This document shows positions 10,657-21,496 of a stretch of 64,000 nucleotides of DNA, piece after piece. Location of the stretch: the NCBI GenBank assembly GCA_014529385.2, contig CM043963.1, positions 68,061,912-68,125,911 on the forward strand. Direction: 5' to 3'. The notes below the pieces were generated by a model. It was not told the origin of the DNA, did no database searches, and saw only the letters and a list, made by a program, of their open reading frames with translations. Numbering within the stretch: position 1 is the stretch's first letter; each line of letters starts with the position of its first letter. This stretch comes from Adiantum capillus-veneris (lineage: Eukaryota > Streptophyta > Polypodiopsida > Polypodiales > Pteridaceae). Made by a program: the position numbers and the translations under genes.

Positions 10657-12275
10657 TGTAGATTCCGTCCTCGGAAGCTATTGAGTTGAAGCTGGTTCGT
10701 CGAGGTGGAAGAGCATTTGAGATGAATGTCCTTAGCCTTCTTCAGTCACTGCAAAATCCAACAACATTGGCACAGTAATGGCATTCTCTTAAAAAGCATA
10801 TGCAGTTTTAGGTAGACAAATTGATTGGTAAAAAAAATTTCAAACAATTTGTTAGCAATGAACATTAAATTGCAATGTAATCAAATGCATAAACAGATGT
10901 AAAGGTAAAAAATTAAACAAGTCTGGGGTCGCTAATTTGACGGTCGAAAAGCACTAGAGATCGAATATTAATACCATGGGTAAGCTTCTTAATTTTCAGT
11001 GGTCAATTAAGTTGTTTAATCGCGAGAGCCAAGTATTCATGTTCGAGGGCTGACTAGAGGCTATACCTAGAAAACCTTGTAGTTAAGCTACCATAAAAGG
11101 AATTTCTCATGAAATCATCGCCTGACTGATTACTTTTTCTTTCACCCCCCAAAGTCTTTTCACACTGATTCAATTTTGATGTGTGTGCTTATTTTGTATG
11201 CCTTGGGTTTTTTGCTTTTCAAGGAAAAGAGTCCACACTGGGAACCTCTAGGGCTCTAGTACCATAGGCGATACATGTGAGTGAAGTACCAATTTAAGCA
11301 GGGATTTCTCCTCCAGCTTAAAATTTTACATTGTGGCGCTTTGATTTTTTGCTTGTTCATTTTCAGCATTTAAATTTTGTAACTTTGGGGGGTCATATAA
11401 CACTGTTACCTTCCCCAGGCTCATCACATTAGTAAACTCCCTTTATAATACTTAAGCTAAAGGTCACTAGGGTTAAGCCCACTAGAAAGCCCTAGTACAT
11501 TTCATACAATGCTGCCTAAATCGGATTAAGAACCTAAGTAACCATTGTTTATTAGGAAGGCATTCCCCATGGTATTAAGAGAAGATTTCTAATACCTAGC
11601 TTGGTCAAACTAGCTTAGTCAGACTGCTTGATTTTTAAACCTAGACAAGTGATTATGACAAAACATTTCATTGAATTAAATGTTTGATACTAAGCCAATG
11701 CGTTGAATATTATGCTACCAATCACAATCAAAGCAGACAAACATGGATGCAAAAAAGATAAAGGGCAATGCTAATGGACATAAAACACCTGTTTGTGTTG
11801 ATGGTCGCGCTTGATTTGAAGTGTGAACGAGAGAAAGGTTCCATGAAGGTCCAAATCCTAACCACAGCAACACGTTCCTGTACACACTATGAAACACAAA
11901 CAATACCTTTAGGAGGCACATCAGTGGGAAAAGAGATCTTTGCTAATCACTCAACTTTAAAACAGAAACACTCCTATCGTATTAATCTTACCTACCCTCC
12001 ATCACTCAAGTGATGAGGATCAAAGGTGTTTTATGCCATAGGTTTCTGTTTCACTGTACCAGATGTGAATGTGTAGGTCTGAGTCAATGTTTTGACTTTT
12101 AATGTGCATACTCGTTTGCTAATTTCTCTTGCTCTTTTTTCTTTTTTTTTTTGTGAGTATAAAGCTTTATATGTACATTCCCTAAGATTGGTGATTGAGA
12201 GGTCAGGGAAAAAGGTTGAGAAGGAAACAAATGAATGATGACTGTCAGCAAACACTCCCCGCTTCCTTGGGTAGA
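10657..12275 (-). other. 3' noncoding region of gag-protease element
   Basis: About 1.6 kb between the ORF stop and the PPT. I find no pol motifs on either strand; short ORFs (for example 11715-11921 minus, 11768-12013 plus) lack any recognisable domain. This is where pol would be expected in an autonomous element. Confidence 0.7.
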
Positions 12276-15200
12276 TCATACCGTTTGAAATGAGCTTGTC
12301 ACCCTTTGAAACCAATTGTTCCAGTTGGTAATAGGTGAGGATTTTTGCCAGTAGTTGTCTATTACCCTAGGTGCCTCGTCAAGCTGCAAGGGTGGTAAGG
12401 TACTCTCCCAGGATCGAACTTGAAGGGGTTCATCAGGTGATTCTTGAACACTGGGAGGTGTGGATTCTTTTGTAGCTTCATGGAGGTCCACTACTATAGA
12501 TGGAGGCTGTGTAGAAGCTTTTACGTCTATGGATGTATTACATGATGAGCTAGAAGCTTCATGGGACTCCCCCCTTCCTGAGCTAGGTGGAACAAATCGT
12601 TCTTTCTTTGGTACCCAAACTAACTCGGGAGCGGGTGTGTAGCATTCTGTGATTGTTTTCTTTCCACGATCATTGATTCGTTTTGGACATACGGGATTGG
12701 GCTCACTTGGATCAGGTGTTAGGTAAGAGCACAATCTACGTTTTGGCACCCATATTTGATCATTTCCTTGATAGTATCCTTGGGCTTCCAATAGTCGTTT
12801 AGGGATCCATCGCAACATTTTCTTACTTTTCTTGGAGCGAGTGGTACGTTTCTTACAAGGCTTCTGTTTTTTAGCACTAGCTATGGTCGCTAAGGAAGCT
12901 TTAGGGACCCACTTGTATGTTTTCTTCGTTACATTAGGATGAGTCTTGTCGGAAGCGATATGCATTGCTTGTAGCATATTTAAGGGTATAGGCATTTCAT
13001 CCCCCTCAGGTGTTACCCAGGTCGTCCCCCTATTTCCCCAAGTGTCTATGGTTGATGCTAGGTGGACCCAATCCACATTGTCCGACTCAGTCATCCCAGG
13101 TAGGATATCCATATAAGGAGAATCTTGGCCAATGTCTGTATCCTTCTTACAAGTGTAACAATATTGTAGTGGGGCCGAGTGAACTGTGGTGTCAGAGCGA
13201 TGATCAATAATGGTTTTACTCCCTAAGAGGTGTACCTTACCAGTCACCAAATCCACTCTAAGGACAGAGTCTTGGAATTGCAAATAGACATGATTTTTAG
13301 ACCAATCATGAACCATTTGTGCTTCCCTCATGAATGGTCGTCCTAAAATCATTTCATATGACATAAGGTGTTTAGAGAAATCCATTACAATGAACGTATG
13401 TCGTACCTTGTGTCCTAGAACTTTGATCTTAAGATCCTTGAGCATCCCCATAGGTTTGGCTATGGTACCATTTGCCATCTTTACCACAATGTTAGTAACA
13501 CTGAGGCGGGGTTTTCCCATGGATTCCCAACAATATTTTGTAACGATGCTAACTCCCGCACCACCATCAAGAATTCCCTTTATAGTTAATCCCTTGGTAG
13601 TGATGGGTAGGGTCGCATTAGACTCGTCGCCTTCAAAATACTGCCCTAATTCGTTAATGGGTACCTCGATCACAGACTCGTGTCCATCTAAGTCAAGTGA
13701 TTGCACATGATTTTCCTCATTAATCATAATCGAGTCATGCCTATTTGGTTGCGCAAACTGCGGTAATCCCGTTCGTAGCTCTCCGTTAAGGAATGCTCGA
13801 AGTGCAAGGAATAACTCAGGATCTCCATACAGCTTTGCTATGATCGTGGTTCGGACCTCAGAAGACATGAAGTCCACTAGTTTGGCAACATTCATTGGCG
13901 TTTTGCAGGGTGTAGGTCCTTGACTAGGAATTGGTGAGGATGGAATCTCATATTCCTCAATGGGATCAGGTATTCCTTCGTTAAACATCCTTTCCAACAA
14001 GAAGGGTGTATGCTCACTTTCTGATGTCCCGTCCTCACTCCCTTCTTGGATGATACTAGATATGGCTAATGGTCTATGGTTCATGTGGGGTGGATGAACT
14101 TGCGTGGGAAACACTGTGTCATGAATTTTGACATGCTTGGGTTCTGGTTCTAGTTTCCTTTGAGTTTTCTCCACTAAACCTCCTAGAAGTTTCACCTGCT
14201 CAATCTCGTCTACTGGGTTTGGGTACGTCCCAATCTTCTTTTTACGATTCTTCCCTTTTTGCCCCTGCGGTTTATCTTGGGGGTCTTGGATTGGATTTGG
14301 AAACACTTGTGGTGTTTTCAGAGGCTCTTTATGATTTTCTCTTATTCGGTTTTCATTTGGTTCCATGTTACGGTTTTCTTTGTCGGTCTTTCTCTTTGTG
14401 GTATTGGTTCTAGTCTCCATTGTCTCGACGGAATCTGAATCATCCTCGAGGTCATTCATATACACGGGGTCATCTCCTGTTCCTATGTTTGTTTTGGAAC
14501 TTGGATTTGAATTTTCCGTATTCTGCGACTTCTTCCTTCGTGTCTTCTTTTTCTTTGCTTGGATAACTGACGCGGTATCTCTCTCTTTGAGGATATGGCC
14601 TGGCCCTTGAAGCATGGACCGTGAAATCGCATAAGCGGGTGCGACGGGTGGTATTGGCGACTTCAAACTAGCAATTTCGACCAAATTCAGGGGTGTGATT
14701 TTAGGCGCATTTGGGTTATAGGGGCATTGGGCAATCAAGTGATCTATGCCACAACGATTACATGTGAGTATTGGCATTGCAGACGTGCTCCCTTGATTCA
14801 TTTGCATCTGTACAGCATTCTTTTGCAGCCTAATAGGGCACTCCGCTGCTCGATGTGGTCCACCACACTCGTAGCATTGAAGAGGTGGCCTCCTAGCCTG
14901 GGTGTTGATATTTTGACCTCTAGATGCGAGAGCAGCAGCTTGATAAACCGGCTTGACTTGCCCCCAACAATCTTCCATGTAGTATATAGGACACTCTTCC
15001 AATGTATCAAGTCCGTAGGCAATACTAGTGTCTATTTCCTCCTCACAGCTATCTGCATAAGCATTAGATGGCTCGGAACCCACTTGGTTCATAGGGGCGA
15101 CTCTTGGATGCGGGGGCTGCGGTCCTAGCACAGGAGGTGGTAGCGGTGTAGCTTGTACAACATTTTGAGATCTAGGGACCATGTGTTGCGGTAGTTGCTC

Positions 15201-17456
15201 AACAAGTGGAGTAGACATCAGTACAGGAGCTCGAGGCGCATCCGTCCAGGCTACAGGTGGTCTATTTGCCATCATACGTTTGATCATTAAACAATCCTTA
15301 GCTTGGTGACCATACCTACCACATGCGTTGCAAGTTCCATTAAATTTTACTCTAAACGTAGGGCACTCACTAGTTCTATGTGGACCTAAGCAAATGGAAC
15401 ACCATTGTTGCTCCCTTCTTGGATACATGTGACTATTTTGAGGGGGTCGATTATCCTTAAGAGACTCTTGGATTGCCTTGGTGAGGTCTGTCAAGAATGT
15501 CTCAAATACCTTTGGCTCATTGGCAATGGGCTTTGCAGTCATGGGTTCATACTCAATGGCTTGTGAGCTAGTGGATCTCGTGTCGGTAGACACCCTCATG
15601 CCTGCTATCATCAAGTTGTCTTCCAATTGGATTGCATTGGCAGTGACATCTTCCCAGGTCGTGATACCTCTAATCACTAGTCCATTATAGATTCCTTCAT
15701 TCCTCAACCCTCGAATGAATCGATCAAGCAGTTGGTTATTGTTGAAGCGCTCATTTACAGGGCAGCGAGAGTTTAAGTGCTTTAGACGACTAATGAAGTC
15801 CCTTACTGACTCTCCTTCCTTACGTTCGGCCTTCTGTAGCTGAGATGCTACACCCCAAAGCACACCTTCTCGTATGTACTCCTTTAGAAACAACCTTCGA
15901 AGGGTAGGGTAGATTGTTTTCTCGTCCACCCTTAGGGTCCTATACCAATCTCCAGCCTTCCCACTTAATGTCAAGCTTAAGGCATTGCACTTATGTAGTT
16001 CGTTGCGTTCCCCTAAGGAATCACATACTTGTTCAAACACTTCAATGTGTTTCCTAGCATCTTCGTCCCCATTGAATTTTTGCGTGAGTTTGGCAATTTG
16101 TACTGCCTTACGTCTAGGCTCTCTATCAGATGCGTGACGCATATTTTCTGCGATAGATCGACCTATGGTTTGAGCAAACGCTGCCAAGTCACCTATGTGA
16201 GGAGGCAGGGCCGGTGGAGGTACTCTTGGAATCATATGTGGGAGAGGAACGGGTGCCGGTCTTGGCATATGTGTGGATGATGCAGGATATGGAACATAAC
16301 CGGGCATAGGTCCACTCGGATAAGGGCTAGGGAGCGGCACTCGAGGAGCGTAAACAAGTGATACTATTGGAGGTGTGGGGGCCATGTGTGCATAAGGGGC
16401 TAGAGGCACATACGGTCGAGGCCCCATATTAGGTACTACGACACTAGGTAGTGGCACTGCGCTAACCGTAGATGTCATCGGTACATTCTCTGTCAGGCTT
16501 ATCCTTGGAGTGAGCACTGTGTTTTCCTTAATAGAGGGTTGAGCCAAGTTAGGGAAGCTAAAGTTGTCGCTCGGAGGCTCAGATTGCATAGAGACCCCAG
16601 GTGAAATGACGTAAGATGGGTCCATGGGGCTCATTAGAGGAGTCTCCATTTGTGATAGAGTAGGCTGTTGAGCCTTGCTCGTATCCAGAAATCTCATGGG
16701 GCCAGTTGAGAGTATATTTACCCCTCGGTTTTGCCTTTCTGATTGAATAATGCCATGGATAACATTACAGATCATTTTCTGTTGATCTTCGATGCTCGTG
16801 GCACTAGAGGTGGATTGTACAATCTCTATCCATCCTACATGGTAGGCGTGGCCAGAGTGTAGATCCGTCAACACCTCAGTGTGGAGGTCGTATGTCCAAT
16901 GATCATTAATGAACAATCCTTCTAGAGTCGACGTGTTAACGGTTTCTTGTGAGGTAGAAGCAATGTTGCTCCCCGTGGTTTTACTTGTCACCAACGGTAC
17001 TCTAGAGGGAACTTCTGAAGGAGGCAGCTCAACAAGGCCTTCTTGGTAAGAAGTTGGTAGGATATCCACATGGACACTCTTTGGGGGTGTGGGGTCCACG
17101 TGCGATGTGAAAGGAGATTCCACTTTCCCACCCCCTTCGTGTGCTTCATTTGCATCAGGTTCCGAGCGAGTAGCTCTACCTAATGTTTCCATGAAATGGC
17201 TAAACATACTAGTACTAGGCTGTGGAGCTTTGGGAGGTGCATGGCCTTCTCTCTCAGTGTTTTGGGTAGGGTATGCTTCCATGATTTCTGAGTCGGAGGA
17301 GGAATCACTAGCGGCTATTTTAGGGTCTTGGGTGGTGCTACCTTGTGTCCCCGCTGAGGCTCTAGATCCTATCGTGGATGGGTAATGGGTGTCCGTATGA
17401 ACAAAGGCACTACCAATGTGATTGTGCTCTAACACTCGTCCAGAGCGTAAGTGCAT
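12276..17456 (-). CDS. Giant gag-protease polyprotein, 1,726 aa, uninterrupted
   Basis: Structural protein of an LTR retrotransposon that would form virus-like particles and package RNA. It starts at MHLRSGR, the first ATG after the leader. Layout by residue: low-complexity N-terminus 1-320; proline-rich stretch about 325-425; gag core about 450-620 (KHIEVFEQVC, GKAGDWYRTL, ESVRDFISRLKHL); CCHC knuckles near 686, 707, 860 and 897; lysine-rich, NLS-like stretch near 965 (KKKKTRRKKSQ). A retropepsin-like domain at about 1275-1400 has ILDGGAGVSIV as active site and YEMILGRPFM as its C-terminal motif. The tail has four W(V/I)PK motifs (about 1510-1610) and a second basic stretch. No reverse transcriptase, RNase H or integrase follows. 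An open frame of 5.2 kb next to so many broken ones suggests recent selection or recent arrival. The lineage is Ty3/gypsy-like by gag and protease; finer placement is uncertain. Confidence 0.93.
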   Translation of the reverse strand: MHLRSGRVLEHNHIGSAFVHTDTHYPSTIGSRASAGTQGSTTQDPKIAASDSSSDSEIMEAYPTQNTEREGHAPPKAPQPSTSMFSHFMETLGRATRSEPDANEAHEGGGKVESPFTSHVDPTPPKSVHVDILPTSYQEGLVELPPSEVPSRVPLVTSKTTGSNIASTSQETVNTSTLEGLFINDHWTYDLHTEVLTDLHSGHAYHVGWIEIVQSTSSATSIEDQQKMICNVIHGIIQSERQNRGVNILSTGPMRFLDTSKAQQPTLSQMETPLMSPMDPSYVISPGVSMQSEPPSDNFSFPNLAQPSIKENTVLTPRISLTENVPMTSTVSAVPLPSVVVPNMGPRPYVPLAPYAHMAPTPPIVSLVYAPRVPLPSPYPSGPMPGYVPYPASSTHMPRPAPVPLPHMIPRVPPPALPPHIGDLAAFAQTIGRSIAENMRHASDREPRRKAVQIAKLTQKFNGDEDARKHIEVFEQVCDSLGERNELHKCNALSLTLSGKAGDWYRTLRVDEKTIYPTLRRLFLKEYIREGVLWGVASQLQKAERKEGESVRDFISRLKHLNSRCPVNERFNNNQLLDRFIRGLRNEGIYNGLVIRGITTWEDVTANAIQLEDNLMIAGMRVSTDTRSTSSQAIEYEPMTAKPIANEPKVFETFLTDLTKAIQESLKDNRPPQNSHMYPRREQQWCSICLGPHRTSECPTFRVKFNGTCNACGRYGHQAKDCLMIKRMMANRPPVAWTDAPRAPVLMSTPLVEQLPQHMVPRSQNVVQATPLPPPVLGPQPPHPRVAPMNQVGSEPSNAYADSCEEEIDTSIAYGLDTLEECPIYYMEDCWGQVKPVYQAAALASRGQNINTQARRPPLQCYECGGPHRAAECPIRLQKNAVQMQMNQGSTSAMPILTCNRCGIDHLIAQCPYNPNAPKITPLNLVEIASLKSPIPPVAPAYAISRSMLQGPGHILKERDTASVIQAKKKKTRRKKSQNTENSNPSSKTNIGTGDDPVYMNDLEDDSDSVETMETRTNTTKRKTDKENRNMEPNENRIRENHKEPLKTPQVFPNPIQDPQDKPQGQKGKNRKKKIGTYPNPVDEIEQVKLLGGLVEKTQRKLEPEPKHVKIHDTVFPTQVHPPHMNHRPLAISSIIQEGSEDGTSESEHTPFLLERMFNEGIPDPIEEYEIPSSPIPSQGPTPCKTPMNVAKLVDFMSSEVRTTIIAKLYGDPELFLALRAFLNGELRTGLPQFAQPNRHDSIMINEENHVQSLDLDGHESVIEVPINELGQYFEGDESNATLPITTKGLTIKGILDGGAGVSIVTKYCWESMGKPRLSVTNIVVKMANGTIAKPMGMLKDLKIKVLGHKVRHTFIVMDFSKHLMSYEMILGRPFMREAQMVHDWSKNHVYLQFQDSVLRVDLVTGKVHLLGSKTIIDHRSDTTVHSAPLQYCYTCKKDTDIGQDSPYMDILPGMTESDNVDWVHLASTIDTWGNRGTTWVTPEGDEMPIPLNMLQAMHIASDKTHPNVTKKTYKWVPKASLATIASAKKQKPCKKRTTRSKKSKKMLRWIPKRLLEAQGYYQGNDQIWVPKRRLCSYLTPDPSEPNPVCPKRINDRGKKTITECYTPAPELVWVPKKERFVPPSSGRGESHEASSSSCNTSIDVKASTQPPSIVVDLHEATKESTPPSVQESPDEPLQVRSWESTLPPLQLDEAPRVIDNYWQKSSPITNWNNWFQRVTSSFQTV

Positions 17457-18375
17457 GTGCTTTAGATACCCTAAGGTGTCAGTGAGTGCCCGTGAAGGCT
17501 GCTCACCTAGTATTTTTGGGTGTTTTGCAACCCAAGTCTTTCCTTAATTTGACTTTTTGGTCCTTTTTTTCTGATCCGGCTATAGAATAGAGCGTATGAT
17601 AGCTCAAAACGAGCGTCTCGGTCAAAGGGTCGTGCCATGCTTTACAGCCCTCCGTTTGGTCACTCTATGCTCTCGGAATCCCTAAAACTGTCAATTTCCA
17701 GTAGGGAACTAGGCCCAAACTAGAAGGTCTAAGGGTGCAAGTGGGAAGAGAAGGGAGGAGAGTGGAGGACTTGTCCCACATGCTCTCATTCCCTCTTGAG
17801 GGAGTAGGGTATATATATAAGAGTGAGTCTAGTATATATCATAAGACTGAGGACTAAGGCTTGGGCCTGGGCTTGGGCTTGGGGAAATGATCCCGATCTA
17901 TCTTTTATACAAACCAGCCCGTCCGTTTTAAGACTCACGTTTTTTATTTTCGAAAAATTTAACCGCCCGCTAACTCGCGTTTTTATTTTCCAATTTTTTT
18001 TATTTTATTTTTTTAGAAAAAAAATTATAAAAAAAAATAAAAAAATACAGAAAACGCAGAAATTGAAATTGCAGAAATTGAAAACGCAGAATTGAAAATG
18101 TAGAAAATTGAAAAAACAGAGAAAATGCAGAAAATTGCAGAAATTGGAACTTGACAGAAAATAGAATGCAGAAATTGAAACTTGGCAGAACCAGAAAATG
18201 CAGAAAATGCAAAAACGCAAGAAATGCTAACTGTGCACTGCAAACCAAAAAACGTAGAAAACGCAAAAAACAGAAATCTCCACACAACTACACACCCTCA
18301 TTCCCTGCCTTTCCTATGATAGAAATTGCACCACAAGAAAGCGTAAAGTGCTAACCGAGCTTAGTGTAGGGCATA
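17457..18375 (-). other. Leader of gag-protease element
   Basis: About 0.9 kb from PBS to gag ATG. The part at 18040-18270 is made of degenerate units of the type GCAGAAATTGAAA (plus strand). This yields overlapping phenylalanine-rich ORFs on the minus strand, which are composition artefacts. Confidence 0.65.
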
Positions 18376-18393
18376 TCCCCGGCAGCGGTGCCA
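18376..18393 (-). other. Primer-binding site resembling tRNA-Asp
   Basis: Minus strand TGGCACCGCTGCCGGGGA, five bases inside the 5' LTR. It differs at about two positions from the complement of plant tRNA-Asp 3' end as I know it (TGGCGCCGTTGCCGGGGA), a primer used by Athila-type and some other gypsy elements. Confidence 0.75.
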
Positions 18394-18398
18394 AAAAT

Positions 18399-18648
18399 GT
18401 ACGCTCCTTGCCGCACTGTCGAAGCAAGGGACTTGCCAATACACCGTGTGCAAGCCACAAATGGCTCCAAGCACACAACAAGCCTAAACTAGCAAGCTCA
18501 AGAGAGCAAAGGGTGTGTCACTCACCGCTCTACGCTCGCCTTTGTGGTGGATTCCTCGCCGCGATGAAGAAGAAGCTGCAGTCGTGCCGCGCTCAACCGC
18601 CTCGCCGCCATCGTGCCTTTGTAATGCTCGATCGCACACACACTCTCC

Positions 18649-18681
<33 letters not shown>

Positions 18682-18978
18682 GAGGAGGTGAAGAAGAAGA
18701 AGATGGAGATGGAGCAAGAGCACTCTTCTATTGCACAAATGAGAGAATGAGTAAAAATTAGGTTTAGTTGGCTTTTATATGAGTTCACCCCATTCACACT
18801 TGGGTGCCCATGCTTAGCCAACTAATCCCTTGAATGTCCCAGTTAGAGTGCGCCTCTTATCGGCGATCACTCTTACCCTTTTTCTATTGGTCCGACAAGC
18901 CCGGTACCTGACTCTACCAAATACATAATACGCGTATGTCGTAGGTGATAGGGTGTCCGTGAGCCGTGAGGGTTAACA
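18399..18978 (-). repeat. 5' LTR of gag-protease element
   Basis: Partner of 10013-10641, about 98 percent identical outside the microsatellite. The TC/CA tract is much shorter here (about 18649-18680). Minus-strand TATAAAAG at 18772-18779 is the likely promoter of the ORF. Confidence 0.92.
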
Positions 18979-18983
18979 AAAAC

Positions 18984-19298
18984 CTAGGGATGCTCCCTTG
19001 GCATCCACACATGAAGGAGAAGATGTCCAAGCAAAAAATGTGGTTGGTGCCCTAACCTTTTAAGGTTATTTATTGTTTATGTAGTTATAGTTCTAATTTA
19101 CGCTAAGGTAAATAAACATTGAAAGATAATTTGAGTTAAGTGACTGATTTACTTTAGGATATAAATTAAATTTATTTTGTCCAAATACGGGATGCTATTT
19201 CCCTTGGCCGGTGTATCGCCATTGTTTTTCCACAACTTGTTTTATGTGCATGAATTGAAAGGGATACCAATGTTGCCCTGAAGATAGTTTGTGGGCGT
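18984..19298 (+). repeat. TGTAATG-family LTR2, piece 2
   Basis: Resumes LTR2 after the gag-protease insertion (CTAGGGATGCTCCC..., matching 6560-6870 and the inverted 5480-5200). It ends against the Tat element LTR. Confidence 0.78.
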
Positions 19299-21482
19299 TG
19301 GAGAGGGGGAATAGTGGAGAGGGGGAATAGGGAACACATACAGCACACAAAATGTTTGCCTCTCTATAGCCCAGGGATTCCACAGCAACCCTAATCTCTC
19401 TAATAGCACCTTCAAATTGGCTATTTTGCACTAACAATTCCACTTTAGAATACAGAACAACCGACTCCCACCTTACAAAAAAACACCTTACAACACAAAC
19501 GCACCCAACTGCTCGACTCACCCTTCCCGGCTCACAAGACACCCCAATTCTTCCCTCTTAAGTGACACCCTTCAAGCTGCAGGCAAATCCTGTGCAAACA
19601 GCGGCAAGTACACAAAGAGCAAGAGAATAGGAGAGGGATGGGGAGAATCAACACAAAAAGTAGGGGCAAATATTTGGTATTATTGCATAGGGAGATAGTA
19701 CAGTCAAGTATGCATCTCCAATGGCAAGCTTGCAATACACAGGCTTGAAAAACTCGAATCACTCTCTCTAGCAAAAAAGCCCTCAAAAAATCACTCCTAT
19801 CCCCTTTTATAAGGCTTGGCTAAGGCTAAAAATGAAAAAAACAAGAGCTATCTAGCTCGTACAATTAACTGGAGCCTCCTTTAGAAATTTCCTTGCATGG
19901 CAACCACTTGGCACTTTCTTGGTGTTTGGTATCTGCATGGTGCACACTTGCCCAATTTGGCCGCCCGGCTCTCCATTTGACTTCATCCCTTTGGTTTTTT
20001 CTCTCTTGCTTTTTCTCGAAACCCTTGTTGTGGGATTCCACTTTTGATTTGCACCCTGAAGCTTTGAAGCCCTTACTTGCTTTCCCTTGGCGGGATACTT
20101 CCCCTTTCTAATGGGATTTCCTCCTCTCCCCGCCTATGCCGTGGGATTGACCTCTCTAGAAGGTTCTCTCTCTCTCTGTCACAGCGGGACACACTCCCTT
20201 CCCTCCATGGGCAATAGCGATGTCGCTATTGGGGGGGGGTTCTCCTTTCAAAAGACGGGGGCCGCAAGGGCCGCAGGCACCGTCCCTAATGGACCTGCCA
20301 TGTCATCACTTCACAATGGCCGTCGGCCAACACGCCACCTCCTCCTACTATCATCGTGGGCCGCCAGACACCGCCCAGCAGGCCCACTCGCTGTGCCCCT
20401 CTTGTCAAAATGTTGCCTTCAATGGTTGTGCCACCGGGCACAGAGACCGCCCTGGCTTAGCTCCAAGGAGCTCATCGTCACTCTCTGCTCATGCACTATA
20501 TAAGGGTCCACGTTTGGGCCATATAGCACGAGCTTCCACCCTGAAACTTTGCATGTGGGCTTTTCCATTGCCACGTGGTGATCCCAGGTCTACGCCTCCC
20601 AAGGCCTACAAAAAAAGCCCTTTGATGTTGAGGAAAAACAATTTATGTCCTCCAACTCCAAATCTTGGCCATTTGTGGCTCCAGTGTTGGGTTGCCAGAC
20701 CGCAAAGCTCGGCCATAACTTCGTGTTGTCGACTTCAAACCCATCCAACCTCATCGCTTTTCGCAACTCTCCAACCCCTTGAATCGAGGCCGCAAAAACT
20801 GATCAAATCATATGCAATCAACTCCGGATAAGTGCACCCCATCTTCCGACTTCAGTATCTCTCCATTCCGGACTCTGTTTGATGTGCAGTCAATTCCTTC
20901 TAACCCCGTATGATGCATACCCTGCTATAGAACCTTGTCAGGACTCAAAAGATGCCAGATCGCACACCTCCCCATGTGGTCAGGTGGGCACCAACCTAGC
21001 CCCCGGAAAAACATCAACTGGCCATAATTTGCTATCCGTGGCTCTGATCCACAATCTGAAAAGACAGGTAGGCTCCATACGTCGAGCACTACAAGTCTAC
21101 GCCCTGACTCCCACTAAGACCAACTGTCCCAGCTGCCCTGTCCGGCAAGAATCTGCAACACATTGAACCTTCAACCTTCAACCTTCAATAACTTGAGCTC
21201 CATAGCTCAGTATGATGAGCCGTTTGGACCTGCTCCTTCAGCACTTCAAGCTCTTCATTTGTGGACCCAAAAGCTACACTTTTCACCTCCTTTATTTTCT
21301 CCCCTAATTCGCCCCTCATGGATCCTTTCTTGGCCTATAAACCGCATCACGCATACATTTCCGCTGCTGTTTGTCAGCCCATGATCTTCCTAGCTGCTCC
21401 AGCTTTTTGCCAATCTTCTGCTAGCCTGCACATATCTGTCCATGCCACCTTCTAGAGTCGACACACTTTGGCTGTATCATCA
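19299..21482 (-). repeat. 3' LTR of Tat element 1
   Basis: Minus strand TGATGATACAGCCAAAG to CCCCCTCTCCA. The outer end has a 16-bp tandem duplication (19299-19314 and 19315-19330). A minus-strand TATAAAAG lies at 19804-19811. It holds (TC)7 and a run of nine G where the other LTR has greatly expanded tracts. Small ORFs here have no domain. Confidence 0.9.
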
Positions 21483-21496
21483 TTGCCCACCCCCTA
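21483..21496 (-). other. Polypurine tract of Tat element 1
   Basis: The minus strand reads TAGGGGGTGGGCAA directly before the 3' LTR start. Confidence 0.75.

Larger units (their letters stand above)
10013..18978 (-). mobile_element. Complete non-autonomous gag-protease LTR retrotransposon (8,966 bp)
   Basis: Both LTRs (629 and 580 bp), PBS, PPT and a 5-bp target duplication AAAAC (10008-10012 and 18979-18983) are present. On the minus strand: 5' LTR 18978-18399, leader, one ORF 17456-12276, 3' noncoding region, 3' LTR 10641-10013. The LTRs differ at about a dozen sites by eye outside the microsatellite, so insertion was recent. No reverse transcriptase, RNase H or integrase is encoded, so it depends on enzymes from another element. 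Confidence 0.93.

Noticed and set aside
14727-15128. 133-codon plus-strand ORF and other plus-strand ORFs inside 12276-17456
   Set aside because: Antisense shadows of the gag-protease ORF; no domain and no start context.
18000-18287. Phenylalanine-rich ORFs of up to 95 codons
   Set aside because: Composition artefact of A-rich degenerate repeats in the leader.
19532-19786. ORF MRAFLLERVIRVFQ..., repeated at 27133-27336
   Set aside because: Repeated because it is in both LTRs of Tat element 1; frames differ between the copies and no domain is seen.
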